Shown here: positions 9,865 to 19,173 of the stretch, piece after piece
How positions within the stretch are numbered: the stretch's first letter is position 1
Layout: each line of letters starts with the position of its first letter
Source: Cryobacterium breve
GTDB taxonomy: Bacteria > Actinomycetota > Actinomycetes > Actinomycetales > Microbacteriaceae
Direction of reading: 5' to 3'
DNA: 64,000 nucleotides
Assembly (NCBI RefSeq): GCF_027594785.1
Contig: NZ_CP075584.1
Coordinates: 620,001 to 684,000 of the forward strand
The notes under the pieces: generated by a model
The model's database searches: none
Told to the model about the DNA's origin: nothing
What the model saw: the letters and a program-made list of their open reading frames with translations, nothing else
Translations under genes and position numbers: made by a program

Positions 9865-10371
9865 TCAGGACCCTTCGGTCGGGGCGGCGGGCGACGTGGT
9901 CACGGGGGGAACGGCCGGCACGACGGCCGAACCGGGCGGACGCCCGAGGGCGCGTTCCGTGTCGAGAGCGTGCTGCAGGATGATGGTCGCCGCGACCTGG
10001 TCGATCACGGGGCGCTGCGTTTTTGTCTTGCGGCCGGCGGTGCGGAGGACGCTCTGGGCCGCGACGGTCGAGAGTCGTTCGTCGACGAGGCGCACGGGGA
10101 CGGGAACGGCCAGGGCGAGAACCTCCGCGAAGCCGACGGCGTCATTCGTCGACGCGGTGTGGTTTCCGGAGAGGGCGAGGGGCAGGCCGACGATGACCTC
10201 CATGGCGCCGAGGTCCCGGACGACCGCACCGATGCGCGCGATGTCGGCGACTCCGTTCCCGTCCCGGGGCACGGTCTCGACGGGGGTCGCGAGCATGCCG
10301 TGCGGGTCACTCATCGCGAGGCCGATCCTGGCCTTGCCGACGTCGACTCCGACCCGCACGCCATGCCGCAT
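9865..10371 (-). CDS. ruvX: RuvX/YqgF family Holliday junction resolvase homologue
   Basis: A 168-residue RNase H-like fold protein. The first strand carries VGVDVGKARIGLA with the catalytic aspartate, followed by VIVGLPLALSGNHTAST and the second acidic motif LVDERLSTVAAQ; a third acidic residue is in VIDQVAATIILQHAL. In E. coli YqgF functions in pre-16S rRNA processing, and in mycobacteria the homologue resolves Holliday junctions. The C-terminus beyond about residue 145 is an Ala/Pro tail. It lies between alaS (stop 10375) and mltG and is co-transcribed with them. Confidence 0.94.
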   Translation of the reverse strand: MRHGVRVGVDVGKARIGLAMSDPHGMLATPVETVPRDGNGVADIARIGAVVRDLGAMEVIVGLPLALSGNHTASTNDAVGFAEVLALAVPVPVRLVDERLSTVAAQSVLRTAGRKTKTQRPVIDQVAATIILQHALDTERALGRPPGSAVVPAVPPVTTSPAAPTEGS

Positions 10372-10374
10372 TCT

Positions 10375-13029
10375 TCAGCCCGCGATCGTGGTGCGGACGG
10401 CCACGAGGGCGCCCGCGATCTTGTCGACGTCGGTTCCGCCGCCCTGGGCGAGGTCGTCCTTGCCACCGCCGCCGCCGCCGAGGATTCCCGCGACAAGCTT
10501 CGCGAGGGCGCCGGCGCGCTGGCCGGACTCCCGTGCTGCCGCGTTGGTCGCCACGATGATGACGGGTTTGTCGTCGACCACGGCGGCGAGTGCGACGACC
10601 GCGGGGTCGGAGCCGAGTTGCGCCCGGGTGGCCGTGACCAGCATCCGCACCTCATCGGGAGAGTGCAGGGTGCCGAGGTTCTCGGCGACGAGGCGTACCG
10701 CGCCTGCGCGCTGGGCTGTCGCGACGAGCGCGGGGACGCGTTCCGTGAGTGCCTTCGCCTCGAAGGCCGCGATCTTCTTCTCCGCGGCCTTGAGGCTCGT
10801 GAGCAGCTCACCGATGCGTTCGGGCAGCTGTTCCTTCGGCGTCTTGAGGTTGGCGGTCAGCTGGGAGACGATCGCCCTCTCCGCCGCGAGGTCGCGGAAG
10901 GCCTCGAGGCCCACGAGGGACTCGACGCGGCGGTTCGTGGACCCGACGGAGGCCTCGCTGACGAGATTGATCATTCCGATCTCGGCGCTCGAACCGACGT
11001 GGGTGCCCGCGCAGAGTTCCCTGGACCAGGGTCCGCCGATGTCGACGACGCGGACCCTGTCGCCATACTTCTCGCTGAAGAGAGCCATGGCCCCAAGGGC
11101 CTTCGCTTCTGCGAGGGGAAGCTCACGGGTGACGACGGGCAGGTTGTCGCGGATCGCGTTGTTGGAGATCTCCTCGATCTCGCTGCGGGTCGCGGCAGAG
11201 AGCGCCTGGTTCCAGGAGAAGTCCAGTCGGAAGAAGCCGGCCTTGTTGTACGAGCCGGACTGGTGCGCATTCGGGCCGAGGACCTGGCGGAGTGCTGCGT
11301 GCAGCACGTGGGTTCCAGAGTGGGCCTGGCGGGCGCCGCGGCGCCAGTCAGGGTCGACGACGCTCGTCGCGGGGTCTCCGACACCGACCTCCCCGCTCGT
11401 GACATGCACCTTGTGACTGATCAGGCCCTTGACAGGCTTCTGGACGTCGAGGACCTCGAGCTCGTAGCCGCGACCGACGATGATTCCGGCGTCGGCTTCC
11501 TGGCCGCCGGACTCCGCGTAGAGCGCGGTCTCGCCGAGGATCACTTCGGCGATGTCGCCGGCGACCGCCTTCGTGACGGATGCGCCGTCGACGATGATTC
11601 CGAGCACGCTGGATTCGGTCTGCAGTTCCTCGTATCCGGTGAACACGGTCTCGCCGGTGGCACGGAAGGCGCTGTAGACGGAGAGGTCGGCGAGGTGGGT
11701 CTTCTTGGCCTTCGCGTCGGCCTTCGCCAGTGAGCGCTGCCTGGCCATCAGTGCGTCGAATGCGGACCGGTTGACGCTGAGCCCGGCTTCCTCCGCCATC
11801 TCGAGGGTGATCTCGATCGGGAATCCGTAGGTGTCGTGCAGCAGGAACGCGGTGTCCCCCGGCAGTTCCGTCTTCTGCGCCTTGATCGTCTTCGCGACCG
11901 CGACGTCGAGCACGGTGCTGCCGCTCGCGAGGGTGCGGAGGAAGGTCTCCTCCTCCGCGTATGCGCCCTGGCTGATCCTGGCGTAGTCGCCGTGGACCTC
12001 GGGGTATGCGCTCATCATGGCGTCCCGCGCGGCGGGGAACAGTTCGGGGAAGGTCGCCACGTCCACGCCGAGCAGGCGCATGGCGCGCACGGTGCGGCGC
12101 ATCAGGCGACGGAGGATGTAACCGCGACCCTCGTTGGACGGCGTCACGCCATCGCTCATCAGCATGAGGGAGGAGCGCACGTGGTCTGCGACGATGCGCA
12201 TCCGCACGTCGTCGTCGTTGACGGCGCCGTAGCGGCGTCCGGAGAGCGCGGCCGCGCGGTCGAGGACCGGGCGGACCTGGTCGATCTCGTACATGTTCTC
12301 GACGCCCTGCTTGAGGAAGGCGACGCGTTCGAGACCCATGCCCGTGTCGATGTTCTTCTTCGGCAGGTCGCCGAGGATGACGAAGTCGTTCTTGCCGGTG
12401 CCCTCGCCCCTCAGGTACTGCATGAAGACGAGGTTCCAGATTTCGACGTACCGGTCGTCGTCCGTTGCGGGCCCGCCGTCGGCTCCGTAGGCGGGGCCGC
12501 GGTCGAAGAAGATCTCGGAGCAGGGGCCCGCGGGTCCCGGCTGGCCGGTCGACCAGTAGTTGCTGTCCATTCCGAGGCGCTGGATACGGTCTTCAGGGAG
12601 GCCGAGTGCGCGCCAGTAGCGGAACGCCTCGTCGTCGTCCTGGTAGACGGTGACCCAGAGGTCCTTCTCCTGGAATCCGTAGCCGCCGTCGGCCTCCGAC
12701 GTCGTCAGGAGCTCCCAGGCGTAGCCGATGGCCTGTTCCTTGAAGTAGTCCCCGAAGGAGAAGTTTCCGTTCATCTGGAAGAACGTGCCGTGGCGCGGCG
12801 TCTTGCCCACTTCTTCGATGTCGTTGGTCCTGATGCATTTCTGCACGCTCGTGGCCCGGGGATACGGCGCGGGGACGAGGCCGGTGAGATAGGGCACGAA
12901 GGGCACCATCCCGGCGACGGTGAACAACAGGGTGGGGTCGTCGCTGACGAGCGACGCCGACGGTACGACGGTGTGTCCGCGGTCGGCAAAGAAGTCGAGC
13001 CAGCGCCCGCGAATTTCAGCAGTCTGCAT
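10375..13029 (-). CDS. alaS: Alanine-tRNA ligase
   Basis: Charges tRNA-Ala. The 884-residue length is normal. Class II catalytic core at the N-terminus (FFADRGHTVVPSASLV, GTFFQMNGNFSFGDYFKEQAI), tRNA-recognition middle, the editing domain with HSGTHVLHAAL (two metal-binding histidines) and CAGTHVGSSAEIG (cysteine and histidine), then the DHHA1 C-terminal domain with GGGGGKDDLAQGGG. The frame is unbroken and contains an intact GGAGCTCC at 12708-12715, useful as a contrast to the frameshifted genes nearby. Followed by ruvX and mltG. Confidence 0.98.
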   Translation of the reverse strand: MQTAEIRGRWLDFFADRGHTVVPSASLVSDDPTLLFTVAGMVPFVPYLTGLVPAPYPRATSVQKCIRTNDIEEVGKTPRHGTFFQMNGNFSFGDYFKEQAIGYAWELLTTSEADGGYGFQEKDLWVTVYQDDDEAFRYWRALGLPEDRIQRLGMDSNYWSTGQPGPAGPCSEIFFDRGPAYGADGGPATDDDRYVEIWNLVFMQYLRGEGTGKNDFVILGDLPKKNIDTGMGLERVAFLKQGVENMYEIDQVRPVLDRAAALSGRRYGAVNDDDVRMRIVADHVRSSLMLMSDGVTPSNEGRGYILRRLMRRTVRAMRLLGVDVATFPELFPAARDAMMSAYPEVHGDYARISQGAYAEEETFLRTLASGSTVLDVAVAKTIKAQKTELPGDTAFLLHDTYGFPIEITLEMAEEAGLSVNRSAFDALMARQRSLAKADAKAKKTHLADLSVYSAFRATGETVFTGYEELQTESSVLGIIVDGASVTKAVAGDIAEVILGETALYAESGGQEADAGIIVGRGYELEVLDVQKPVKGLISHKVHVTSGEVGVGDPATSVVDPDWRRGARQAHSGTHVLHAALRQVLGPNAHQSGSYNKAGFFRLDFSWNQALSAATRSEIEEISNNAIRDNLPVVTRELPLAEAKALGAMALFSEKYGDRVRVVDIGGPWSRELCAGTHVGSSAEIGMINLVSEASVGSTNRRVESLVGLEAFRDLAAERAIVSQLTANLKTPKEQLPERIGELLTSLKAAEKKIAAFEAKALTERVPALVATAQRAGAVRLVAENLGTLHSPDEVRMLVTATRAQLGSDPAVVALAAVVDDKPVIIVATNAAARESGQRAGALAKLVAGILGGGGGGKDDLAQGGGTDVDKIAGALVAVRTTIAG

Positions 13030-13089
13030 GGGTTCCGTAGTTCGTTGAAGAATGAATAGGCGAAAAAGTTTCGAGGGTCGAGCGGATGC

Positions 13090-13323
13090 TCAGGGGCGGG
13101 TCGTTCCGCCGAGTGTGTCCGTTCCGGCGTCGGCGACGTCGCCGAGGGCGTCACGAAGCTCGGCCTCGCGCTTGCGGTAACCGTCGGAGATGGCTTCGCC
13201 GAACTCGCGGGCCTTCGTGTCGAGGTCACTGAAGAACAACTTGCCCTGACGAGTGTTGTTGGCTTCATGCGCGATCAAGAATCCGACGCCGACCCCGATG
13301 ACCAACCAGATGAAATTCTTCAT
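13090..13323 (-). CDS. Small single-pass membrane protein
   Basis: A 77-residue protein starting at ATG 13323 with AGGGAG eight to ten bases upstream. It begins MKNFIWLVIGVGVGFLIAHE, a short transmembrane helix, followed by a charged amphipathic segment (AREFGEAISDGYRKREAELRDAL) likely to be helical. It lies between a DUF948 gene and alaS, the usual place for such a gene in Microbacteriaceae; no function is known to me. A longer in-frame upstream extension lacks coding character. Confidence 0.8.
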   Translation of the reverse strand: MKNFIWLVIGVGVGFLIAHEANNTRQGKLFFSDLDTKAREFGEAISDGYRKREAELRDALGDVADAGTDTLGGTTRP

Positions 13324-13435
13324 GACAAATGCTCCCTGAACGGTGTGGAGACCCTGATAAGAAATGCGCGATGGCCGCGCGTGTGGTGCGGCCGGCGTAT
13401 CCCGGACTCGACCAGCCTCTTTCCAGCGTAGCCGA

Positions 13436-13822
13436 CTACCCGCGACGACGGCCTGCGCGCGTCGGGGATGCGGCGCGGAAACCCGCCCTGACGGCGGCGG
13501 AGAAGCCTGCGAGTTTGATGAGCGGTCCGCCGACGGTCGCGGCGAACAGTGCAACGAGTGCCGAGACATTACCCGTCACATCCGCGACGTTTCCGGTGAT
13601 CGTGTCGACCCTGGCCAGCTGTTTGTTGGTTTCCTGCAGGGTCGTCGTGGTTTCGGAGAGAAGCGGCGTGACGTTTTCGCTCAGCTCATGGATGGCCAGG
13701 GTCGTCTCGTCGAACACCCGGCCGAGCTTGAGCAGCGGGACGGCGAGGAGCCCGACGAGAACGGCAAACACGACGGCGGCGGCGAGGCCCGCGATATCTC
13801 CACCTGACACTGGTGACTCCAT
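13436..13822 (-). CDS. DUF948 family membrane protein
   Basis: A 128-residue protein with one N-terminal transmembrane helix (IAGLAAAVVFAVLVGLLAVPLLKL) followed by a periodic Thr/Val/Asn-rich segment that looks like a coiled coil (TTTTLQETNKQLARVDTITG), as in DUF948 proteins. Function unknown; the family is widespread in Gram-positives. I prefer ATG at 13822 because the residues before it are not family-like; ATGs at 13840 and 13864 are alternatives. Probably co-transcribed with the small membrane gene at 13090-13323 and alaS. Confidence 0.75.
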   Translation of the reverse strand: MESPVSGGDIAGLAAAVVFAVLVGLLAVPLLKLGRVFDETTLAIHELSENVTPLLSETTTTLQETNKQLARVDTITGNVADVTGNVSALVALFAATVGGPLIKLAGFSAAVRAGFRAASPTRAGRRRG

Positions 13823-13878
13823 CCATTCCGAGAGGGGCATGCATTGGCACCCGGCGTTCAACACCGGTTAACGCACGA

Positions 13879-13906
13879 AGCGGACCACCCCTTGGGGTGA
13901 TCCGCT
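13879..13906 (-). terminator. Hairpin downstream of rpsD
   Basis: Arms 13879-13890 and 13895-13906 form a 12-bp stem with one G-U pair and a four-base loop, 44 bases after the rpsD stop on the minus strand. There is no strong T run, so it may be a weak terminator or an RNA-stabilising structure. Confidence 0.6.
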
Positions 13907-13949
13907 CTCCAGCGTAGTTCAGATGCCGCCAGACGACGGGCAGGGGAAC

Positions 13950-14579
13950 CTAGCGGGCTGCGTAGTACTCGACGACGAGCTGGACTTCACACGTCACGGG
14001 GATTTCGATGCGCTTCGGGCGACGCACGAGGCGGGCCTGCAGCTTGTCGATCTCGACCTCGAGGTACGGCGGGAGCTTCGGGAGCACGTCGACGTGTCCG
14101 CCGGCAGCGGCGACCTGGAACGGCTCCATGCCCTCGCTGCGCGCCTTGACGTGGATGAGCTGGCCCGGCTTCACGCGGAAGGAGGGGCGGTCGACGAGCT
14201 GGCCGTCGACGAGGATGTGACGGTGCACGACCATCTGGCGGGCCTGCGCGGTCGTGCGGGCGATTGCCGCGCGAACGAGAAGGGCGTCAAGACGGGTCTC
14301 GAGGATCTCGACGAGGTTTTCACCGGTCAGGCCCTGGGCGCGACGGGCCTCTTCGAATGCGATCTTGAGCTGGGCTTCGCGGATGCCGTACTGGGCCCTT
14401 AAGCGCTGCTTTTCGCGGAGACGCACGGCATAGTCGGAATCGGTCTTGCGCTTGGTGCGGCCGTGCTCGCCCGGAGCGTACGGACGCTTCTCGAGGTAGC
14501 GGGCGGCCTTCGGGGTCAGGGCGATGCCCAGGGCCCGCGAGAGGCGGGTCTTACTGCGGGTACGTGACTTGGTAGACAC
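13950..14579 (-). CDS. rpsD: 30S ribosomal protein S4
   Basis: Primary 16S rRNA-binding assembly protein. 209 residues; N-terminal domain without the zinc cysteines (the C-minus form: MSTKSRTRSKTRLSRALGIA), the S4 RNA-binding domain at RLDALLVRAAIARTTAQARQMVVHRHILVDGQLV, and the terminal VVEYYAAR. Its place outside the rpsM-rpsK-rpoA operon, next to alaS and rarA, is usual in Micrococcales. The 228-base gap upstream (14580-14807) holds its promoter and leader; I see no recognisable structured element there. Confidence 0.98.
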   Translation of the reverse strand: MSTKSRTRSKTRLSRALGIALTPKAARYLEKRPYAPGEHGRTKRKTDSDYAVRLREKQRLRAQYGIREAQLKIAFEEARRAQGLTGENLVEILETRLDALLVRAAIARTTAQARQMVVHRHILVDGQLVDRPSFRVKPGQLIHVKARSEGMEPFQVAAAGGHVDVLPKLPPYLEVEIDKLQARLVRRPKRIEIPVTCEVQLVVEYYAAR

Positions 14580-14807
14580 GGTGTCCTTTCAATGGAACGA
14601 GCAACAGAAAAAGTGGAATCCAGGGCGTCCGCGCGTGCGCCGGCGTCATGGGAGATCAGAGGGGTGTGCCACGGGGCGCCCGGCTACAGGGCTCCCACTC
14701 CAACCTGGAATCGGACGCAGCCGCATGCCGATGCCAGTTGTAGGCCTCAACAGATTACCACACCGAACTCGAGCGGCCGTGCCGGCGCTGAGTGCGGGGG
14801 CCCGCAG

Positions 14808-16199
14808 TCACTCGCCGCGGATGATCCGGCGCAGCTTGACCAGGCGTGCCGACACTTCTCGTTCGTTGCCGTGTTCTGTGGGTTCGTAGTAGCGAACGGC
14901 CTTGAGCTCGTCCGGCGGATACTGCTGCTGCACGACGCCGAGGGTGTCGTCGTGCGGGTAGCTGTAGCCCTTGCCGTGCCCGAGTCGTTTCGCGCCCGCA
15001 TAGTGGGCGTCGCGCAGGTGCTTCGGCACCCGGCCGGTCTTGCCCGCGCGGACATCAGCGATGGCCGCATCGAGCGCCATATATGCGGCGTTGGACTTGG
15101 GTGCGGTCGCGAGGTGCACAACCGCCTGGGCGAGTGGGATCCGCCCTTCCGGCATCCCGATCAGCTGCACGGCGTCAGCGGCCGCCACGGCGATCACGAG
15201 GGACTGGGGATCTGCCATGCCGATGTCTTCCGAGGCCAGGACGATGATGCGGCGCGCGATGAACCGCGGATCTTCACCGGCCTCGATCATCCTCGCGAGG
15301 TAGTGCAGGGACGCATCGACGTCCGAGCCGCGTACCGACTTGATGAAGGCGCTGATCACGTCGTAGTGCTCGTCGCCGTTTCGGTCGTAGCGCAGGAGGG
15401 CCCTGTCGACGGCGAGGGCGACCGTGTCGCTCGTGATGACGGGGCGGGCATCGGGCTCGCCCGCGGCATCGTCCCCAGCGCTCGATGCCTCAGCCCGTGA
15501 AGCGGCAGCCCCCGAAGCAGCAGCCCCTGAAGCTGCAGAGACGGATGCCGCCTCGAGCGCCGTGAGGGCACGGCGGGCGTCGCCAGAAGCGAGCCTGATG
15601 ATCGTGGCGCGGGCGTCGGGTTCGAGCACGAAGCGATCGGCGAGACCCCGGGGATCCGTCACTGCCCTGTCGATCACGACCCCGAGGTCTTCGTCGCTGA
15701 GCGTCTCGAGGGTGAGCAGGAGGGACCGGGAAAGGAGGGGTGCGATCACGGAGAAGGAAGGGTTCTCGGTCGTTGCGGCGACGAGGATGATGACCCCGTT
15801 CTCGACGCCGGGCAGCAACGCGTCCTGTTGGGCCTTGCTGAATCGGTGGATCTCGTCGAGGAAGAGCACGGTCGACAGTCCGTAGAGGTCGCGGCTCGTG
15901 CGCGCCTCCTCCATGACCTGCCGCACGTCGCGCACGCCGGCGGAGACCGCGGAGAGTTCGACGAAGCGGCGGCCGGGAGCCTGTGCGCGATCGCCTGGGC
16001 CAGGGTGGTCTTTCCGGTGCCGGGCGGACCCCAGAGAATCACCGAAACCGCACCGCGCGCCCCCGACTTGTCGCTCGCGAGGCTGACCAGGGGGAACCGG
16101 GGGTGAGGAGGTGCCGCTGGCCGGCGACTTCAGCGAGAGTCGTCGGGCGCATCCGTACCGCGAGGGGAGTTGCGCCGCTGCGCAGTCCGGGTTGTCCAT
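14808..16199 (-). CDS. rarA: Replication-associated recombination protein RarA (several apparent frameshifts)
   Basis: AAA+ ATPase of the clamp-loader-like MgsA/RarA family that acts at stalled forks. Reconstructed 463 residues: [14 protein letters not shown], Walker [33 protein letters not shown], Walker [21 protein letters not shown], sensor [10 protein letters not shown], and a C-terminal tetramerisation domain. Four indels must be undone: near 16184 (CAGTCC for CAGCTCC), a C run at 16090-16094 short by one, and two extra bases at 15974-15982. They cancel, leaving the total length in frame. Between the AAA+ and C-terminal domains lies an unusual Ala/Ser/Glu linker from 15-bp repeats (about 15495-15545). 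Confidence 0.9.
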   Translation of the reverse strand: MDNPDCAAAQLPSRYGCARRLSLKSPASGTSSPPVPPGQPRERQVGGARCGFGDSLGSARHRKDHPGPGDRAQAPGRRFVELSAVSAGVRDVRQVMEEARTSRDLYGLSTVLFLDEIHRFSKAQQDALLPGVENGVIILVAATTENPSFSVIAPLLSRSLLLTLETLSDEDLGVVIDRAVTDPRGLADRFVLEPDARATIIRLASGDARRALTALEAASVSAASGAAASGAAASRAEASSAGDDAAGEPDARPVITSDTVALAVDRALLRYDRNGDEHYDVISAFIKSVRGSDVDASLHYLARMIEAGEDPRFIARRIIVLASEDIGMADPQSLVIAVAAADAVQLIGMPEGRIPLAQAVVHLATAPKSNAAYMALDAAIADVRAGKTGRVPKHLRDAHYAGAKRLGHGKGYSYPHDDTLGVVQQQYPPDELKAVRYYEPTEHGNEREVSARLVKLRRIIRGE

Positions 16200-16316
16200 C
16201 GACCATCCCTCCAGCGTAGTTCGCACCGCTGACACCGGCGTTCGGGCGGCAGTGCTCGCGTTGTAGAGTTCAAGCTGGTTGCGGAACAAGTCCGCGTGAA
16301 TTCCTGGAGGACAGCC

Positions 16317-17123
16317 GTGGCAGCGAACAAGAAGCAGGATCGCGACGAGCGCGAGGCCCGCATCCGGGTTCGCGGGTACCAGGCACGCCGGGCTGTGCAC
16401 GAACACCAGCAGTCTCGCCGCCGCAGGGACAACGTCGTGGCAGGCATCGCCGTCGTCGTCGTCGCCGTGCTCGCCGTCGTCGCCCAGGTCTACTTCTTCA
16501 ACGGCGGTCCGGGCACCCCGGCGCCGAGCTCCTCCGCAACCGCAACGCCCGCCGCCACACCGACGGCCACCCCGGCCGCCGGCGCGAACACCGGAACCGT
16601 CCCACCGAGCACGCTCGCCGAGGGTCGCACCTGGACGGGAACCCTCGGCCTCAACGGCATCGACCTCGGAATCACACTCGACGGCGCAGCGGCCCCGCAG
16701 GCGGTCTCGTCCACGATCAGCCTGGTGCAGGCCGACTTCTACTCCGACCTGACCTGCCACCGACTGACCACCTCTGGCATCTTCGTGCTCCAGTGCGGAG
16801 ACCCGAAGGGCGACGGCTCCGGCGGCCCGGGCTACAGCTACGGCCCCGTCGAGAACGCGCCTGCCGACAACGTCTACCCGGCCGGAACGATCGCGATGGC
16901 GCGGCAGAGCGCCAACGGGTTCAGCCAGGGCAGCCAGTTCTTCATCCTCTATCAGGATTCGACCATCCCTGCGGATGCCGCGGGCGGCTACACCGTGATC
17001 GGCCATGTCACGAGCGGGCTCGACCAGGTGAAGGCCCAGATCACGGATGCCGGAGTCGCCGACGGTTCGACGGACGGCACCCCCAAGGTCACGACCTTAA
17101 TCAGCGCCTTCAGCGTGCAGTAG
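16317..17123 (+). CDS. Membrane-anchored cyclophilin-type peptidyl-prolyl isomerase
   Basis: Catalyses cis-trans isomerisation of prolyl bonds, probably on the outer face of the membrane. A basic cytoplasmic tail with a coiled look ([20 protein letters not shown]) precedes a transmembrane helix at about residues 41-62 ([22 protein letters not shown]), then a Thr/Pro/Ala linker and the cyclophilin domain ([41 protein letters not shown]). The usual FHRV is CHRL here. GTG at 16317 with GGAGGA five bases upstream is favoured over ATG 16296. About 268 residues. Confidence 0.88.
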   Translation: MAANKKQDRDEREARIRVRGYQARRAVHEHQQSRRRRDNVVAGIAVVVVAVLAVVAQVYFFNGGPGTPAPSSSATATPAATPTATPAAGANTGTVPPSTLAEGRTWTGTLGLNGIDLGITLDGAAAPQAVSSTISLVQADFYSDLTCHRLTTSGIFVLQCGDPKGDGSGGPGYSYGPVENAPADNVYPAGTIAMARQSANGFSQGSQFFILYQDSTIPADAAGGYTVIGHVTSGLDQVKAQITDAGVADGSTDGTPKVTTLISAFSVQ

Positions 17124-17208
17124 TTCCAGCCGTCCGGGCCTTGCAATAGGCTTGACCGGGTATTGGCCCAGTGTGGGCACACACACATCGACATCTAAGG
17201 TGAGACTC

Positions 17209-18443
17209 TTGACTACGACAGATCAGCAACCATGGGGTCGCGTAGACGAATCCGGCACGGTTTTCGTGCGCGAAGCGTCGGGCGAACGCGCGGTCGGCCA
17301 GTATCCTGACGCGACGCCGGAGGAAGCCCTGGCCTACTTCGAGCGCAAGTACGTCGAACTCAACGGACAGGTCACCCTTCTCGAGCAGCGCGCCAAGGGC
17401 GGCGCTCCGGCTGCGGACATCGCAAAATCGGTTTCGCACCTCGCGAAGACCGTTGCGACGGCCAACGCCGTCGGTAACCTCGCTGCCCTCGTTGAGCGTC
17501 TCGGCGCCCTCGGCGGCGCCGTCAGCGAACTCACGGAGCAGCAGGGTGCCGAATCCAAGGCCGCCGCCGTCGCCGCGGTCGCCGAACGCGCCGCGATCGT
17601 CGAGGAGGCCGAGGCGCTCGCAGCGGAAGACCCCGCCAAGACGCAGTGGAAGCAGACGAGCGCCGCCCTCGACGCCCTGTTCGCCAAGTGGCAGGCACAC
17701 CAGCACGATGCCCCCCGCATCCCCAAGGGTGAGGCCAACGAGCTCTGGAAGCGTTTCCGCGCGGCACGCACGACCATCGAGCAGAACCGCAAGGCGTTCT
17801 TCGCCGAGCTCGACACGGCCCACAAGGACGTTCGCAACCGCAAGCAGCAGCTCATCGAGCAGGCGGAAGCGCTTGCGCCGAAGGGCGCGGACGGGATCCC
17901 CGCCTACCGCACGCTGCTCGACGAGTGGAAGCTCGCGGGCCGCAGCGGCAAGAAGCAGGACGACGCCATGTGGGCGAAGTTCAAGGCGGCGGGCGACGTG
18001 CTCTATTCCGTGGAAGTCGGAGATCGACGCCCAGGACGACGAGGAATTCGCCGGGAACCTCGTCGAGAAGCTCGCGCTCCTCACTGAAGCCGAAACCCTC
18101 CTCACCGAAACCGACCGCACCAAGGCTCGCACGACCCTCAGGCTCCGTGCAGCGCCGCTGGGACGCGATCGGAAAGGTTCCGCGCGACTCCGTCAAGCTC
18201 GTCGAAGATCGCATGCGCAAGGTCGAAGCCGCCGTCCGCAAGCTCGACGACGATCACTGGGTACGCAACAACCCGGAGACCAAGGCTCGTACGGAGGGCC
18301 TCGCCGGCCAGCTGCACGACGCGATCGCCAAGCTCGAGGCCGAACTCGCGACCGCCGAGGCAGGAACGGACGCCCGCGCGATCAAGGACGCCCGCGAAGC
18401 GCTCGAGGCCCGCAAGGCATGGCTGAAGGCCATCGGCCAGTAG
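17209..18443 (+). CDS. DUF349 repeat protein (two apparent frameshifts)
   Basis: About 410 residues built of DUF349 repeats: long charged helices with the spaced motif LWKRFRAARTTIEQNRKAFFAEL repeated in degenerate form. Function unknown; the gene is regularly found beside relA and a cyclophilin in actinobacteria. The frame changes near 18011-18018 (one extra base, giving VKSEIDAQDDEEF when removed) and at 18140-18144, where AGGCTCC for AGCTCC breaks TLSSVQRRWDAIGKVPRD. With both corrected the length is an exact multiple of three. Start TTG at 17209 with AAGGTGAG upstream. Confidence 0.85.
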
Positions 18444-18543
18444 CCGACCATACAGTCCGTCCACAGGCGACGGGGCTCGGTATCTGTCCACAGATCACGG
18501 CGCCCCGTCGCTTCCGTGTTTCCTCCAGGCGCATCCTGTCCAG

Positions 18544-19173
18544 GTGTCCGACCGGCTCCCCGACGCCCTCTCCCCCGGCGATCTCCCCATCGCCGAACTC
18601 TCAAGCCTGTGCCTGGACGGCGAACTGTTCCGGGTCGGTGATTGCTGGAGCCCGCTGGACGTAGCGGAAGACCGGGACCAGCGGGCGCGGTCCCTGGCCT
18701 GGCTTGTCCCGGTTCGCGCGATAGCGGAACGGCTGACCGCCGCGTGGATCCATGGCCTCGCTCCCGAGCCGCAGCGTCACCAGTTCTGCGTGCCCATCAC
18801 GGCCCGGGCCTATTTCCCGCCGTCACCGCGCTTCGGCGTGCGCGAGGTCGTCTGTGACCCAGAGCACATCGTCCGCCTCGGTGCCCGCCCCGTGAGCCGG
18901 ACCGGCGCCCGGGCGGGCGGTCTTCTCGTCACCCGGCCACTGCGCACGGCACTCGACCTCGCGCGCTGGCCTCCCCCTGAGCTCCCTGCCCCGGCTCCGC
19001 TGATCGCGGCACTGCTCCGCCTGGCCGGCCACCCGGACACCTCGGCGGCAAGGCTCGCGTGCGCGGTCGACAGTCTGCCGTACACCCACAGGGCGCTGGT
19101 CCACCTCCAGGCCGCGGAAACCGCCATGGGGTGCGTGCCTGGCCCTGGGCTGCCGGGTCCTAGCCGTCGTTGA
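18544..19173 (+). CDS. AbiEi-antitoxin-like protein
   Basis: 209 residues starting with GTG. The layout (short N-terminal region [20 protein letters not shown], then [15 protein letters not shown], a beta-rich middle with [21 protein letters not shown], then [13 protein letters not shown]) resembles the many AbiEi-family antitoxin-like proteins annotated next to relA in Micrococcales. No AbiEii nucleotidyltransferase partner is adjacent, so a toxin-antitoxin role is doubtful. It is convergent with relA and overlaps its 3' end by 14 bases. Confidence 0.65.
   Translation: MSDRLPDALSPGDLPIAELSSLCLDGELFRVGDCWSPLDVAEDRDQRARSLAWLVPVRAIAERLTAAWIHGLAPEPQRHQFCVPITARAYFPPSPRFGVREVVCDPEHIVRLGARPVSRTGARAGGLLVTRPLRTALDLARWPPPELPAPAPLIAALLRLAGHPDTSAARLACAVDSLPYTHRALVHLQAAETAMGCVPGPGLPGPSRR

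Noticed and set aside
18544..19173. Complete AbiE toxin-antitoxin pair
   Set aside because: The neighbouring genes are DUF349 and relA; no AbiEii-type nucleotidyltransferase is present.
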